This document shows positions 8,224 to 16,250 of a stretch of DNA of 64,000 nt, piece after piece (within the stretch, counting starts at the first letter, position 1; the number at the start of each line of letters is the position of its first letter). The DNA comes from Bin34 sp965219935 (GTDB lineage Bacteria; Chloroflexota; Anaerolineae; Caldilineales; Caldilineaceae): assembly GCA_965219935.1 (NCBI GenBank), contig CBDCOU010000003.1, forward strand, positions 2,046,001 to 2,110,000. Direction: 5' to 3'. The notes under the pieces were generated by a model, which searched no databases, had not been told where the DNA came from, and was given only the letters and a program-made list of their open reading frames with translations. Position numbers and translations under genes: made by a program.

Positions 8224-9366
8224 TCAAAGGAACGATGCGTACTGCTCCCACAACAGGGAACCTACGCGCCGCGGGCTAAACTCCGCGGCCCTTGCCCGGC
8301 CGGCCGTCCCCAAATCCGTCCCCCAGGCCGGATCCCGATCCAACCGCGTCAAGCACCGGTGCAGACCGTCGAAGTTCTCCACGGAGAACCAAGCTGCACT
8401 ATCCGAGGCCAATTCCCGCAGGCTGGGAATATCGTGGCACAGCACCGGTACCCCGTAAGTCATGGCGTCCAGCAACGGGATGCCAAACCCCTCGAGCAGG
8501 GAGGGCAGGACCACGGCACGGGCGCGGCCATACAGGTCGTGCATCCCTGACGGCGGGACCCAACCGGGGAACCACACTCTCTCCGTCAGACCCAGCCTGC
8601 GCACCGCAGCTTCCAGCCGCGCGGGCTCCCCGCCCCAGCCCGGCGCCCCCGCCAGCACCAGGTGCCAGTCCGCCCCGGTGTGTTCCAGCCAGGCCGCGAA
8701 CGCCTCAATCAACCAACCCAGGTTCTTGCGCGGTTCCAGCGTGCCCAGATGGAGCAGGTAGTTGTCCGGCAGGGACCTCACAAATTCCGGGGAGTCCGCG
8801 GGCGCCTCAACCTGCGGCTCCGCCGGAACCGGCACCACCTCGATCCGGCTGGACGGCACGTCGAAGTAGTGGCGCACATCGTTGGCGGTGGCACGGCTGA
8901 TGGCCAGCACCCGCGATGCCCTGCGCGCGCTGCGGCTGCACAGAACCTGCAGATAGCGTCGCCGCGGGCCGGGAACCGCGGCCCGCGTACGCAGAAAGGA
9001 CAGATCCATCACGGTTACCAGCGATGGTGCCGGGCATGCGATTGGCAGAACATTCACCATGCCGTGGAACAGGTCAGGCCTGCGAACACGCAAGGCCAGT
9101 GGCAATGCAGTCTGTTCCCACATGATGCGCGCGAGCGGACGGCTCACCTGCCAGTGGGTGGCGCGCCGTTGAAAGGGCAGGCCGGGATGTTCCGACCGAT
9201 TGAGCCAGACCTGGACCTGCCAGGCCGGCGCACAGTCAGCCTGCGTCTCCGCCAGGGCGCGCAGAGTGCGCGCCACGTAGGTGCTGATGCCGGCGCCCGA
9301 GGCGTCGGGGCGACTGCTCAGGAGACCGGCGTTGAGTTCCAGCCGGGGGCGGTCAGGGCTTGGCAT
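8224..9366 (-). CDS. GT4-family glycosyltransferase
   Basis: This is a 380-residue retaining glycosyltransferase of family GT4. The N-terminal domain has the acceptor-side pattern SGAGISTYVARTL. The C-terminal domain has LLHLGTLEPRKNLGWLIEAF, then ERVWFPGWVPPSGMHDLYGRARAVVLPSLLEGFGIPLLDAMTYG-type GT4 donor-site sequence (E-x7-E region). The start ATG at 9366 overlaps the end of the upstream glycosyltransferase gene by 14 bases, implying translational coupling. The longer upstream frame is rejected because it runs antisense through that neighbour. It is likely to extend the polysaccharide begun by the WcaJ-like enzyme next door. Confidence 0.87.
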   Translation of the reverse strand: MPSPDRPRLELNAGLLSSRPDASGAGISTYVARTLRALAETQADCAPAWQVQVWLNRSEHPGLPFQRRATHWQVSRPLARIMWEQTALPLALRVRRPDLFHGMVNVLPIACPAPSLVTVMDLSFLRTRAAVPGPRRRYLQVLCSRSARRASRVLAISRATANDVRHYFDVPSSRIEVVPVPAEPQVEAPADSPEFVRSLPDNYLLHLGTLEPRKNLGWLIEAFAAWLEHTGADWHLVLAGAPGWGGEPARLEAAVRRLGLTERVWFPGWVPPSGMHDLYGRARAVVLPSLLEGFGIPLLDAMTYGVPVLCHDIPSLRELASDSAAWFSVENFDGLHRCLTRLDRDPAWGTDLGTAGRARAAEFSPRRVGSLLWEQYASFL

Positions 9367-10465
9367 CCACGAGGCTCTGCTGCCAGGTTTCGACCAGACC
9401 CCGCGCCACACTTTCCATGCTGAACTGCTCCTCCACCCGCCGACGGCCAGCCTTGCCCAGGCGGCGGCACAATGCCGGGTCCGCCTGCAACTGCGCCAGA
9501 TGGGACCGGAGCGCGTCGGTGTTCCGTTCCGGATAGACGAGCCCCGCCTCTCCGGCCGTATGTCGGCTCTCGCCGCTGTCGCTGACCACCACTGGGACTT
9601 CACAGGCCATGGCTTCCGTCAGTACGCGTCCGAACTGTTCCTGCCATCCGGCAGTCGACAGGCTTGGCAAAACCAGGACGTTCAGGGAACGGTAGAACTC
9701 CGGCATGTCCCTGCTGGCCAAGCGTCCGCGGAATACCGTCCGGTCGAAGATCCCCAGTTCCCGGGCCTGCATCCGCAACCGGGATTCGGACTCTCCGGAA
9801 CCGGCCAGGGTCAAGGTCCAGTCTCCCTGCAGGCCGGCACAGGCATCCAACAGGACATCAAGGCCCTTCTCCGGCAGCAGGCCGCCGGCATAACCCATGG
9901 TGAACCCCTGTCCGGGTGCGGATGCCTCCGACGGACTGAACAGGGTCGTGTCCGTACCCATCTGCGGCACTACCTTCAACCGCCCGCTCGGGTATCCCTT
10001 GCGGAGCAGCACCTCGCTTACGGCAGCGGTTCCGGCCAGTGCCCAAGTGCAGTAGGCAAAGCACCTGCGCTCAAACCAGCCGAAGGGAGGCGGGTAGCGC
10101 TTGTACAGGTTTTGGCAGCTGATGAAAACCGCCGGAACGCGGTTGCGGGATGCCCACCGCACACCCTGGTAGGTCGCCAGGTTATAGGCTTCCTCGTCCA
10201 GGTGCAGGATGTCCGGCTGCAGTGCATCAAGGCGGCGCGCCAGACCGGCGAAGTGGTAGAGGTGGTAGTGCCCGTTGAGGCGGATAGGCAGTACCGACTG
10301 GCGATAGCAACCCGAATCGTTGGCTTCCAATACCTGTTCGCCACGGGAGTCGCGCCAGGAGGGCGGCGACACCACCGTCAAGTCCACACCCAGGCACCCG
10401 ATTTCCTCCGGCAGCCGCTGGTAGCTGCCGGTTACCAGGGCCTTTGAAATCATCACCGCCCTCAT
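9353..10465 (-). CDS. GT4-family glycosyltransferase
   Basis: The product is 370 residues with a two-domain GT-B fold. It shows the GT4 pattern VVPQMGTDTTLFSP, GYAGGLLPEKGLDVLLDA, FRGRLASRDMPEFYRSLNVLVLPS, and the EQFGRVLTEAMACEVPVVVSD donor site containing the E-x7-E spacing. It starts at MRAVMISKAL and is the first of a pair of GT4 genes, overlapping the second by 14 bases. The pair most likely adds successive sugars in exopolysaccharide assembly. Donor and linkage cannot be inferred. Confidence 0.88.
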   Translation of the reverse strand: MRAVMISKALVTGSYQRLPEEIGCLGVDLTVVSPPSWRDSRGEQVLEANDSGCYRQSVLPIRLNGHYHLYHFAGLARRLDALQPDILHLDEEAYNLATYQGVRWASRNRVPAVFISCQNLYKRYPPPFGWFERRCFAYCTWALAGTAAVSEVLLRKGYPSGRLKVVPQMGTDTTLFSPSEASAPGQGFTMGYAGGLLPEKGLDVLLDACAGLQGDWTLTLAGSGESESRLRMQARELGIFDRTVFRGRLASRDMPEFYRSLNVLVLPSLSTAGWQEQFGRVLTEAMACEVPVVVSDSGESRHTAGEAGLVYPERNTDALRSHLAQLQADPALCRRLGKAGRRRVEEQFSMESVARGLVETWQQSLVDAKP

Positions 10466-10506
10466 GGTGGGGAGAATCCGGCACCGTCACCGAACACCGG
10501 CAACGC

Positions 10507-11454
10507 CTAGGGCGAAAACTCCACCGGCACATCCCGATCCAGCAGGTCTCGCTCCTTGAGGGCCTGCCAGAATTCACCTGGAATGTCGGCGGCCAAGCTT
10601 GCGATGTTCCGTTCCGTCTGCTCGATGCTCTCGGCCCCAACCACCGCCGTGGACACCCCGGGATGCGACAGCGCGAATTGCAGGGCCGCAGCCTGCAGGG
10701 ACACGGCATGTTCCTTGCAGACGGTTTCGATAAGCCGAACCCGTGCCAGCACATCCGCAGGAGCGTTGCGGTAGTAGTACTGCGCATCCTCCCGCGCCCC
10801 GGTCGCCAACACCCCCGAGTTGTACACCCCGGCCAGAATGACGCCCACACCTTCGCGGCGGCACCGCTCGATGAAGCCGAGCGCATCCTGATGCAGGAGC
10901 GTGTAGCGCCCGGCAAGGAGGAAGCAGTCGAACCGTCCATGTGCCATCAGTTGTTCCGCCAACTGCCAGGAATTGAGGCCGGCACCCACACCAACCCCCT
11001 TGATGATTCCGTCCCCTCGAAGACCGTCCAGGGTGCGATACGCCTCCGTGGAGGCAATGTCCACGTGGTTGTTCGGGTCATGAATGTGGAGCAGGTCGAC
11101 GCTGTCCAACTGCAGGCGCGACAGGCTCTCCTCGACGCTTTGCATAACCCCTTGATGGGTAAAGTCGAACCGGACATCCACGCCGTGACGGTTGACCAGG
11201 CGGCCAACCTTGGTCGCGATCACGAATTCCGACCTCGGGCGCCCCGCCAACACCCGGCCAATGTGGACCTCGGACCGGCCGGCACCGTACAGCGGGGCCG
11301 TGTCCAGGAATCGAATGCCATTGTCAAGGGCGTGTTCCACGACAGCCGCGGCCTCGTCGGCATCGGTCAAGCGACCTACGGGCGCCCCGCCGAAGCCAAG
11401 TCGCGGTACGTGCAGATCAAGCGAACCCAAACGGGCGGAGGGGATGGCGACCAT
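10507..11454 (-). CDS. Aldo/keto reductase family oxidoreductase
   Basis: This 315-residue NAD(P)-dependent aldo/keto reductase has a TIM barrel. It shows the opening GSLDLHVPRLGFGGAPVG, the catalytic Asp and Tyr region NGIRFLDTAPLYGAGRSE, the catalytic Lys in FVIATKVGR, and the His in LLHIHDPNNH. The family resemblance is to the D-threo-aldose or L-fucose dehydrogenase and pyridoxal dehydrogenase subgroup, judged from the LxTAPLYGxGxSE pattern and DPN after the His. It points away from the 2-hydroxyacid dehydrogenase, with 175 bases between them that could hold divergent promoters. Oxidation of a deoxysugar is plausible but not certain. Confidence 0.87.
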   Translation of the reverse strand: MVAIPSARLGSLDLHVPRLGFGGAPVGRLTDADEAAAVVEHALDNGIRFLDTAPLYGAGRSEVHIGRVLAGRPRSEFVIATKVGRLVNRHGVDVRFDFTHQGVMQSVEESLSRLQLDSVDLLHIHDPNNHVDIASTEAYRTLDGLRGDGIIKGVGVGAGLNSWQLAEQLMAHGRFDCFLLAGRYTLLHQDALGFIERCRREGVGVILAGVYNSGVLATGAREDAQYYYRNAPADVLARVRLIETVCKEHAVSLQAAALQFALSHPGVSTAVVGAESIEQTERNIASLAADIPGEFWQALKERDLLDRDVPVEFSP

Positions 11455-11629
11455 GGCCTAACTGCTCAAGTCGATGGGGATGCAGGTACACGGGCGTGCA
11501 ATGCGCCATTGTAGGGGACTGCCGCCCGCAAGGATGACAACCCTAACCGACCCGACGATCCCTGTTTGTCAGGACAAGAAGCCAAGCATAGGATTCAGGT
11601 CGCGCCAACCCGCCCAAGGAAAAACCCAC

Positions 11630-12598
11630 ATGAGCGTCGTACTGCTGCACCAGAACATCCAGCACATGGATGAGGATCTGATCGCCAGACTTAAGACCGC
11701 GGCCCAACCACGGGAACTGATTGTCTCCACGGAGCCCGCCGAGTACATGGATCGGATCGAGGACGTGGAAATCATTGCCGGCCACCCGTCCGCCGAAGTT
11801 CTGTTTGCCGCCGAGAACTGCCGCTGGGTGCAGATCTTCTCGGCCGGGGCCGATGCCCTGCTGATGAAACATCCCGAAGCGAGGGACATGGACTTTCAGT
11901 TGACCAACGTGTCCGGCATCCATGCCATTTCCATCACCGAGCACATCTTCTCCCTGCTGCTCACGCTGGCGCGCAACATTCATGTGTCCATCCGTGCCCA
12001 AGCGGACAGGGATTGGGTCAAGCATGAACATGCCGACGTGCAGGAGGTGGCCGGGACGACCATGTGCCTAATCGGGGTCGGGAGCATCGGCAGCCGCGTG
12101 GCCCGCACGGCGCATGCCATGGGCATGACCGTTCTGGGGGTGCGCCGCCACAAGGGCCTGGACGTCCCCCAGGGCCTTTCGGAGGTGTTTGGTCCGGATC
12201 AACTGGGGGAGGCGATGGGACGGGCCGACTGGGTGGTGTGCTGTGCACCGCACACACCGGGAACGCATGAGCTCGTCCAGGAAGAGCATTTCCGCGCGAT
12301 GCAGCCGCACGCCCACTTCATCAACATCGGCCGGGGCAAGGTGGTGGTCGAACCGGCCCTGGTCCGGGCCCTGCAGGAGGGCTGGATCAAGGGTGCCGGC
12401 CTGGACGTCACCTACGAAGAGCCGCTGCCGGCGGATTCGCCGCTGTGGGACATGGGCAACGTGATTGTCACGAGCCACTACTCGGGTCAGTCCGAGTCCT
12501 ATGGTGAACGGGCGACCGAGGTGTTGCTGGACAACCTGGTCAGGTTCAACGAGGGACGGCCCCTGAACAACCTGGTGGACAAGAAGCTGGGATATTGA
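11630..12598 (+). CDS. D-2-hydroxyacid dehydrogenase
   Basis: This NAD-dependent D-isomer-specific 2-hydroxyacid dehydrogenase of 322 residues reduces a 2-keto acid or oxidises a hydroxyacid. The Rossmann motif is GVGSIGSRVARTAHAMG. The catalytic Arg region is FINIGRGKVVVEPALV, the Glu lies in LDVTYEEPLP, and the His in VIVTSHYSGQ. The ATG at 11630 has AAGGA upstream. The longer frame from 11474 adds 52 residues with no family match. It is a monocistronic-looking gene at the boundary between the polysaccharide block and the accessory region. Substrate is unknown. Confidence 0.88.
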   Translation: MSVVLLHQNIQHMDEDLIARLKTAAQPRELIVSTEPAEYMDRIEDVEIIAGHPSAEVLFAAENCRWVQIFSAGADALLMKHPEARDMDFQLTNVSGIHAISITEHIFSLLLTLARNIHVSIRAQADRDWVKHEHADVQEVAGTTMCLIGVGSIGSRVARTAHAMGMTVLGVRRHKGLDVPQGLSEVFGPDQLGEAMGRADWVVCCAPHTPGTHELVQEEHFRAMQPHAHFINIGRGKVVVEPALVRALQEGWIKGAGLDVTYEEPLPADSPLWDMGNVIVTSHYSGQSESYGERATEVLLDNLVRFNEGRPLNNLVDKKLGY

Positions 12599-12928
12599 CC
12601 GGTTCGAGACTTGCCTCAAGCCACTGACGCGGGAAGCCAACAGACCGTCACCGACTGCTTCCCATGTGCCCGGCCTTCTCCTTCGAGGACACGGGCACGC
12701 TCTCGGAACTGCCGTGGCAGGTCGATGATGGACCCATCGCGGGCACCATTTCACACTCGTTGATTTTGGCCATGGAGCCACAAGTAGCAACGGACACATG
12801 GTGCCGAATGTTGTCAAAACAGTCGGTACCGAGCGCGATGGGATGCAGGCAAGCCGACCCGGAACAGCAACCGAATTCCCGCATCCACGAGAGTGGAATA
12901 GTGCCCGTCCTCAAACCCTCTCCACAGG
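12599..12928. repeat. Non-coding stretch with copy of an interspersed repeat
   Basis: No gene is supported here. By eye, bases 12755-12899 read on the minus strand align over about 145 bases with plus-strand 14916-15057, at roughly two-thirds identity. Both contain the landmarks ACCGACTGTTT and GGCCAAAATCAA in order. The two copies are inverted and flank the toxin-antitoxin pair and the transposase remnants. A weaker echo of one segment may occur near 23220. This is probably a decayed mobile-element sequence. Confidence 0.45.
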
Positions 12929-12948
12929 TTGTACGATATATCGTACAA
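12929..12948. promoter_or_regulatory. Perfect 20-bp palindromic operator of toxin-antitoxin operon
   Basis: TTGTACGATATATCGTACAA is a perfect 20-base palindrome ending seven bases before the toxin start codon. Its AT-rich centre contrasts with the GC-rich surroundings. Toxin-antitoxin operons are commonly repressed by their own helix-turn-helix antitoxin at such sites, so this is the likely autoregulatory operator. Confidence 0.75.
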
Positions 12949-12955
12949 TGTCTCC

Positions 12956-13261
12956 ATGTTCACGATCCTGCGGAGTACGACGTTTGACCGGTGGCTGAGC
13001 AGGTTGCGGGACCGCCAAGCGGTAAACCGCATCATCGCCAGATTGCTGGCAGCCCAAGATGGACACCTCGGAGACGTGAGAGCGGTTGGCGGCGGAGTGT
13101 CGGAGATGAGGATCCATCACGGACCCGGATATCGGATCTACTTCATTACGCAAGGCACCAAGTTGATCGTCCTGCTTTGTGCCGGTGACAAGGACAGCCA
13201 GAGGCGAGACATTGAACGGGCCGAGCGAATGGCGAAGGAGTGGAGGGACTTATATGTCTGA
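12956..13261 (+). CDS. RelE/HigB-type toxin
   Basis: This 101-residue protein of the RelE/ParE superfamily resembles the HI1419 type of addiction-module killer proteins, which usually cleave mRNA at the ribosome. The sequence shows FDRWLSRLRDRQAVNRIIARLL, then GDVRAVGGGVSEMRIHHGPGYRIYFITQG, and a C-terminal LLCAGDKDSQRRDIERA typical of this group. The ATG at 12956 was preferred over the TTG at 12929, because the latter lies inside the palindromic operator. The gene comes before its antitoxin and overlaps it by eight bases. Product function is assigned by family; toxicity is not shown. Confidence 0.87.
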   Translation: MFTILRSTTFDRWLSRLRDRQAVNRIIARLLAAQDGHLGDVRAVGGGVSEMRIHHGPGYRIYFITQGTKLIVLLCAGDKDSQRRDIERAERMAKEWRDLYV

Positions 13262-13598
13262 GGAGTATCGAGAGTTCGATGCAGCGGACTACGTAAAGAC
13301 CCGGCAGGATGCCCGAGAGCTTTTCAGAGCGGCTGCGGAGGAAGACCTTGGAGACGGGGTTGTGATTCGCGCTGCCCTGAAGTACATCGCCCAGACACAG
13401 AACATAAGCGCCCTTGCGCGCGACGCGGGGCTCAACCGAGGCAACCTCTACAAAGTTCTGTCTGAAGACGGCAATCCCACCCTGGCCACACTGCTGAAGA
13501 TCACGCGCACCTTGGGGCTAAGGCTGCGCCTCGAGCCCATCGCGAATCCTGCACAGGGCATGCAGTCGGCCAAGCACGGGTTCTCCCGACAGGGATGA
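13254..13598 (+). CDS. HigA-like helix-turn-helix antitoxin
   Basis: This is a 114-residue antitoxin partner of the preceding toxin. The N-terminal part EFDAADYVKTRQDARELFRAA is typical of the addiction-module antidote family. A helix-turn-helix occupies about residues 50-85 (IAQTQNISALARDAGLNRGNLYKVL, TLATLLKITRTLGLRLRLEP). The ATG overlaps the toxin stop by eight bases, with GGAGG upstream, so the pair is translationally coupled. The protein probably neutralises the toxin and represses the operon through the palindrome at 12929-12948. The last 20 residues are not conserved-looking. Confidence 0.87.
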   Translation: MSEEYREFDAADYVKTRQDARELFRAAAEEDLGDGVVIRAALKYIAQTQNISALARDAGLNRGNLYKVLSEDGNPTLATLLKITRTLGLRLRLEPIANPAQGMQSAKHGFSRQG

Positions 13599-14055
13599 CT
13601 TCAACGTAGGGGACTTATACAGAGGGGTTGACATTCGGTACGGGGGCGGCGCCATCGGGCCCCGCCCTTGCAGGCACGGGCATGCCCATCTGGGCGGGGA
13701 GACCCAGCGCCAGTGGTCGGCTTTCGCCATCGCCCGCACCACGCCCACCCTGTTGGGCCTCTTGAGTTGGGTCACTGTGGTCAACCACGTACTGCTGCGG
13801 AGCCGGCCCCTGGTCCCGTGCCGGGCTGCCTGGTATCCCCCCACCTTCGCATACGCAATGGCCCTCGTACGCCTCAACCTCTGAACCGGGACACCCCTTT
13901 TTTCACGGTCCCGGTCGCCCCCCGAATTGGTCAACTCCCGACCGCTGTCCCCGGCCCGGCTCTGGAAGTTCCTCTGCTACACCGGCTGAGTACGACCAGG
14001 ACCATTCCGGCGACCACCGCTCAGAGTTGCACAACGTCCAGCCAAGGGTTCTGGC
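13599..14055. other. Gene-free accessory stretch carrying a 79-bp repeat
   Basis: No convincing gene is present. Bases 13609-13687 form one copy of a 79-base repeat. The rest (13688-14055) has no recognisable motif in any frame. Short phrases such as RAIAYAKVGGYQAARHG on the minus strand hint at decayed coding DNA but cannot be assigned. Confidence 0.4.
13609..13687 (+). repeat. 79-bp direct repeat, copy 1
   Basis: This segment matches 31704-31782 in the same orientation at 76 of 79 positions. It begins GGGGACTTATAC and ends GGGCATGCCC. The second copy abuts the decayed IS5-like transposase, so the repeat may be a mobile-element end or an insertion scar. The two copies enclose about 18 kb, including the peptide-export locus. 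Confidence 0.8.
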
Positions 14056-14059
14056 AATC

Positions 14060-14760
14060 AGCACGCGGGGCACTGTTTCAGTCTCGTTGATATTGGTTGC
14101 AGGCCATCATGGGTGTTCTCCCTGTCTGGGGTATACCGGGTGTCGGTTTGGGCCATGCCGCGGACTTTCAGGTCCACGAAGCGGCGGGGGCCGGGCTCGG
14201 TCTTCATCCGCGGGTCCGGGGCTTGGAAGCGTCCAAACCACCCCTCCAGCCGGTTGGTGGAAGCGAGCACTTGCAGGTTGTATTGGCTGCGCGCCTCCAG
14301 GTCCAGAAGCACCCGGTCCTGCGCCACCACCTGCCACAGGATGAGCACGGCCGCCACCAGTCGTTCCCGCACCAACCGTTGCAGGATCGGCAGCAGCACC
14401 CGGTCCAGATGGGTTAGAGCCTCCTCGTCAAGGCCCCGGATGTGCCGCCCACGGTGCATTGCCTATCCACAGCGCACGGCTGCCGGTCCAACCCCAACGC
14501 GTCCAGGGCCGGTCCGTAGACGGGGCAGTCGTTGGTCGTCAGCCCCTGTACACCGCGCTGTGCCAGGACCGTGAACCTGAGGCTGAGGGGGGGCCCGACC
14601 TCTACTGGGGCAACTGGCTCCAGCATGGGACGCAGGGGGTGACGACCGACGGCAACCCTGTCTACGGTCCGGCCCTGCGGACGGCACGCAGCGCACTGTT
14701 CTGAACGCTGCAAGCCGGAACCAAGCTCCTTGGCCAACGGAACCAATGGCGCTCGAAACC
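14060..14760 (-). pseudogene. Decayed DDE transposase
   Basis: Two frames on the minus strand together read like a DDE transposase broken by frameshift. The upstream part (from about 14556) has VQGLTTNDCPVYGPALDALGL, matching a catalytic-core pattern with an Asp-containing turn. The downstream part (14380 to 14150) has the conserved C-terminal motif STNRLEGWFGRF followed by KTEPGPRRFVDLKVRGMAQ. The two frames are not in register. A second, inverted copy of the core phrase (GVTTDGNPVYGPAL) lies on the plus strand at about 14632-14690, so fragments of at least two elements are present. The element is not functional. Confidence 0.65.
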
Positions 14761-14801
14761 TGACCAACAGCACAGTTGCCGAGGCACAGTCAGCGGGAGC
14801 C

Positions 14802-14942
14802 GGAATTCCATGCCCGTATCAACCGGCTGGATGGCGGATTGGTACGCTTCCCATCCACGCAATTATATATGACATTATATGATAAATATATAACATTATA
14901 TAAATCTGACACTGTTCCCATCTCGTTGATACGGGAATGCAT
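14802..14942. other. AT-rich patch inside an inverted repeat
   Basis: Bases 14861-14906 are almost entirely A and T in a GC-rich region and contain two direct copies of ACATTATAT (14872-14880 and 14893-14901). The patch is bracketed by an 11-base inverted repeat, CCCGTATCAAC at 14813-14823 and GTTGATACGGG at 14925-14935. It lies about 300 bases upstream of the first exported-peptide gene. It could be a promoter region, a hairpin extruding in supercoiled DNA, or a mobile-element end. Confidence 0.45.
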
Positions 14943-15057
14943 CTACTGTTTAGGGAGCGTACTTCCCTATATCCAATTGCGGCTGGCACCGACTGTTTCG
15001 ACGACATTCAGCATATGTGGCCGTCGCCGCTGGTGGCATCAGGGCCAAAATCAATGG
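14916..15057 (+). repeat. Interspersed repeat, inverted copy of 12755-12899
   Basis: This is the second copy of the roughly 145-base repeat, in the opposite orientation to the first. Landmarks are ACCGACTGTTT, GACATTCAGC and GGCCAAAATCAA. It ends about 160 bases before the first peptide gene, just inside the accessory region. Confidence 0.45.
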
Positions 15058-15216
15058 AAGTACAACAGTGCCCCTGTGATATGATCTTTCCTTGATGGAT
15101 ATTTTGTTATTGTGATCGTTTTGGAACTCTGTTCCCTACCGTGCAGTTCCTGTGCAGCTGGACTTGGCGAAAATCCATAACGACACGTTAACCCAACCAC
15201 TTGGAGGTTTACAGAG

Positions 15217-15441
15217 ATGGCCGAAAAGGAAACAAGGGACACGACGCAGGATCCGACTACCGAGCAAGGGCAGTTGGATACGTCGGAGTTGGAAGCAATG
15301 GTCGGCGGCCACGATCCGGCTGATCCACCCCCAGGTATGCAGGGCTCTCCACCTGAACCCGGAGCAAACGATCCAGTAACCAGGCAGTATGCTCGCAACA
15401 CAGGCAACACAGGCGGACCCAGGTCCAGTTCAAACAGCTAG
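15217..15441 (+). CDS. Exported peptide precursor 1 (double-glycine leader, Pro-rich core)
   Basis: This is a 74-residue precursor. The leader begins MAEKETRDTTQDPT and ends ELEAMVGG at residue 31. It differs from the other three copies at A15T, K17Q and I28M. The double glycine matches C39-peptidase cleavage sites, and the C39 transporter is encoded downstream. The predicted released core is 43 residues from HDPADPPPG to PRSSSNS, with no cysteine. Core codons contain a 9-base tandem repeat (15397-15414) giving NTGNTG. GGAGG lies about nine bases before the ATG, in a leader sequence shared by all four copies. This first copy lacks the upstream hairpin. Its role is unknown: bacteriocin, signal or structural peptide. 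Confidence 0.82.
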   Translation: MAEKETRDTTQDPTTEQGQLDTSELEAMVGGHDPADPPPGMQGSPPEPGANDPVTRQYARNTGNTGGPRSSSNS

Positions 15442-15520
15442 CCTTGGTACTACTCAAACCAGCCAACCCACATCCGTGACCGGCGGGCTTGGCCGGACCG
15501 GTCAAGCTTGGCAACCAGTG

Positions 15521-15548
15521 CCTTTCCGCAGCAGTTGCTGCGGATAGG
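15521..15548 (+). promoter_or_regulatory. Intergenic hairpin, copy 1
   Basis: The 13-base arms CCTTTCCGCAGCA and TGCTGCGGATAGG pair with a single T-T mismatch at the fourth position around a 2-base spacer. It lies 41 bases upstream of peptide gene 2, within intergenic DNA repeated after peptide genes 1, 2 and 3. It may act as attenuator, terminator or RNA-processing site. Confidence 0.65.
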
Positions 15549-15589
15549 CATGACAACACGTTAACCCAACCACATGGAGGTTTACAGAG

Positions 15590-15796
15590 ATGGCCGAAAA
15601 GGAAACAAGGGACACGACGCAGGATCCGACTGCCGAGAAAGGGCAGTTGGATACGTCGGAGTTGGAGGCAATAGTCGGCGGCAACGATGCGGAGGATTCA
15701 CCTCCACCTCCACCTCCACCTAGCACGAGTTCACCTTTGGCACAAGCCGCTCGCGGCAACCGTTCCGGGCACCCTTCCGGGCACCCTTCCGGCTAA
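15590..15796 (+). CDS. Exported peptide precursor 2 (double-glycine leader, Pro-rich core)
   Basis: The precursor is 68 residues with the standard leader ending ELEAIVGG at 31, identical in protein sequence to copy 3. The predicted 37-residue core begins NDAEDS and continues with seven consecutive prolines, encoded by a CCTCCA microsatellite at 15701-15721. It then reads STSSPLAQAARGNR and ends SGHPSGHPSG, encoded by a 12-base tandem repeat at 15764-15793. No cysteine is present, and serine and threonine are frequent. Ribosome site and upstream DNA match the other copies. The short tandem repeats suggest that the core changes by replication slippage. Confidence 0.84.
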   Translation: MAEKETRDTTQDPTAEKGQLDTSELEAIVGGNDAEDSPPPPPPPSTSSPLAQAARGNRSGHPSGHPSG

Positions 15797-15875
15797 CCTT
15801 GGCGTTGCTCAAACCAGCCAACCCACATCCGTGACCGGCGGGCTTGGCCGGACCGGTCAAGCTTGGCAACCAGTG

Positions 15876-15910
15876 CCTATCCGCAGTACGCAGTAGCTAC
15901 TGCGGATAGG
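15876..15910 (+). promoter_or_regulatory. Intergenic hairpin, copy 2
   Basis: Perfect 13-base arms CCTATCCGCAGTA and TACTGCGGATAGG enclose a 9-base loop. Compared with copy 3, the fourth pair is A-T instead of T-A, with both partners changed. Compared with copy 1, the twelfth pair is T-A instead of C-G. These paired changes support a conserved folded structure. Confidence 0.72.
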
Positions 15911-15951
15911 CATGACAACACGTTGATCCAACCACATGGAGGTTTACAGAG

Positions 15952-16170
15952 ATGGCCGAAAAAGAAACAAGGGACACGACGCAGGATCCGACTGCCGAGA
16001 AAGGGCAGTTGGATACGTCGGAGTTGGAGGCAATAGTCGGCGGCAACGATGCGGAGGATCAGGATCAGACACGTGATCCACGTCTGGGCGATCCAAACCA
16101 GCCCCCAGCCCCCGATTCCCGAAGGGCGGCTAGGCCCGGGACCATGACCCCCGGTAGTCCACCCGTCTAA
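15952..16170 (+). CDS. Exported peptide precursor 3 (double-glycine leader, acidic/Pro core)
   Basis: The precursor has 72 residues. Its leader is identical to copy 2 (ends ELEAIVGG at 31), and the next five residues NDAED are also shared. After that the sequence is unrelated: QDQTRDPRLGDPNQPPAPD, then SRRAARPGTMTPGSPPV. The 41-residue predicted core has no cysteine and is rich in Pro, Arg and Asp. Divergence begins sharply after NDAED, while flanking non-coding DNA stays nearly identical. It lies 362 bases after copy 2 and is probably co-transcribed with it. Confidence 0.84.
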   Translation: MAEKETRDTTQDPTAEKGQLDTSELEAIVGGNDAEDQDQTRDPRLGDPNQPPAPDSRRAARPGTMTPGSPPV

Positions 16171-16250
16171 CCTTGGTACTGCTCACACCAGCCAACCCAC
16201 ATCCGGGACCGGCGAGCTTGGCCGGGACCGGTCAAGCTTGGCAACCAGTG

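Noticed and set aside
15397..15441. Peptide cores as lanthipeptides or disulfide bacteriocins
   Set aside because: None of the four cores contains a cysteine.
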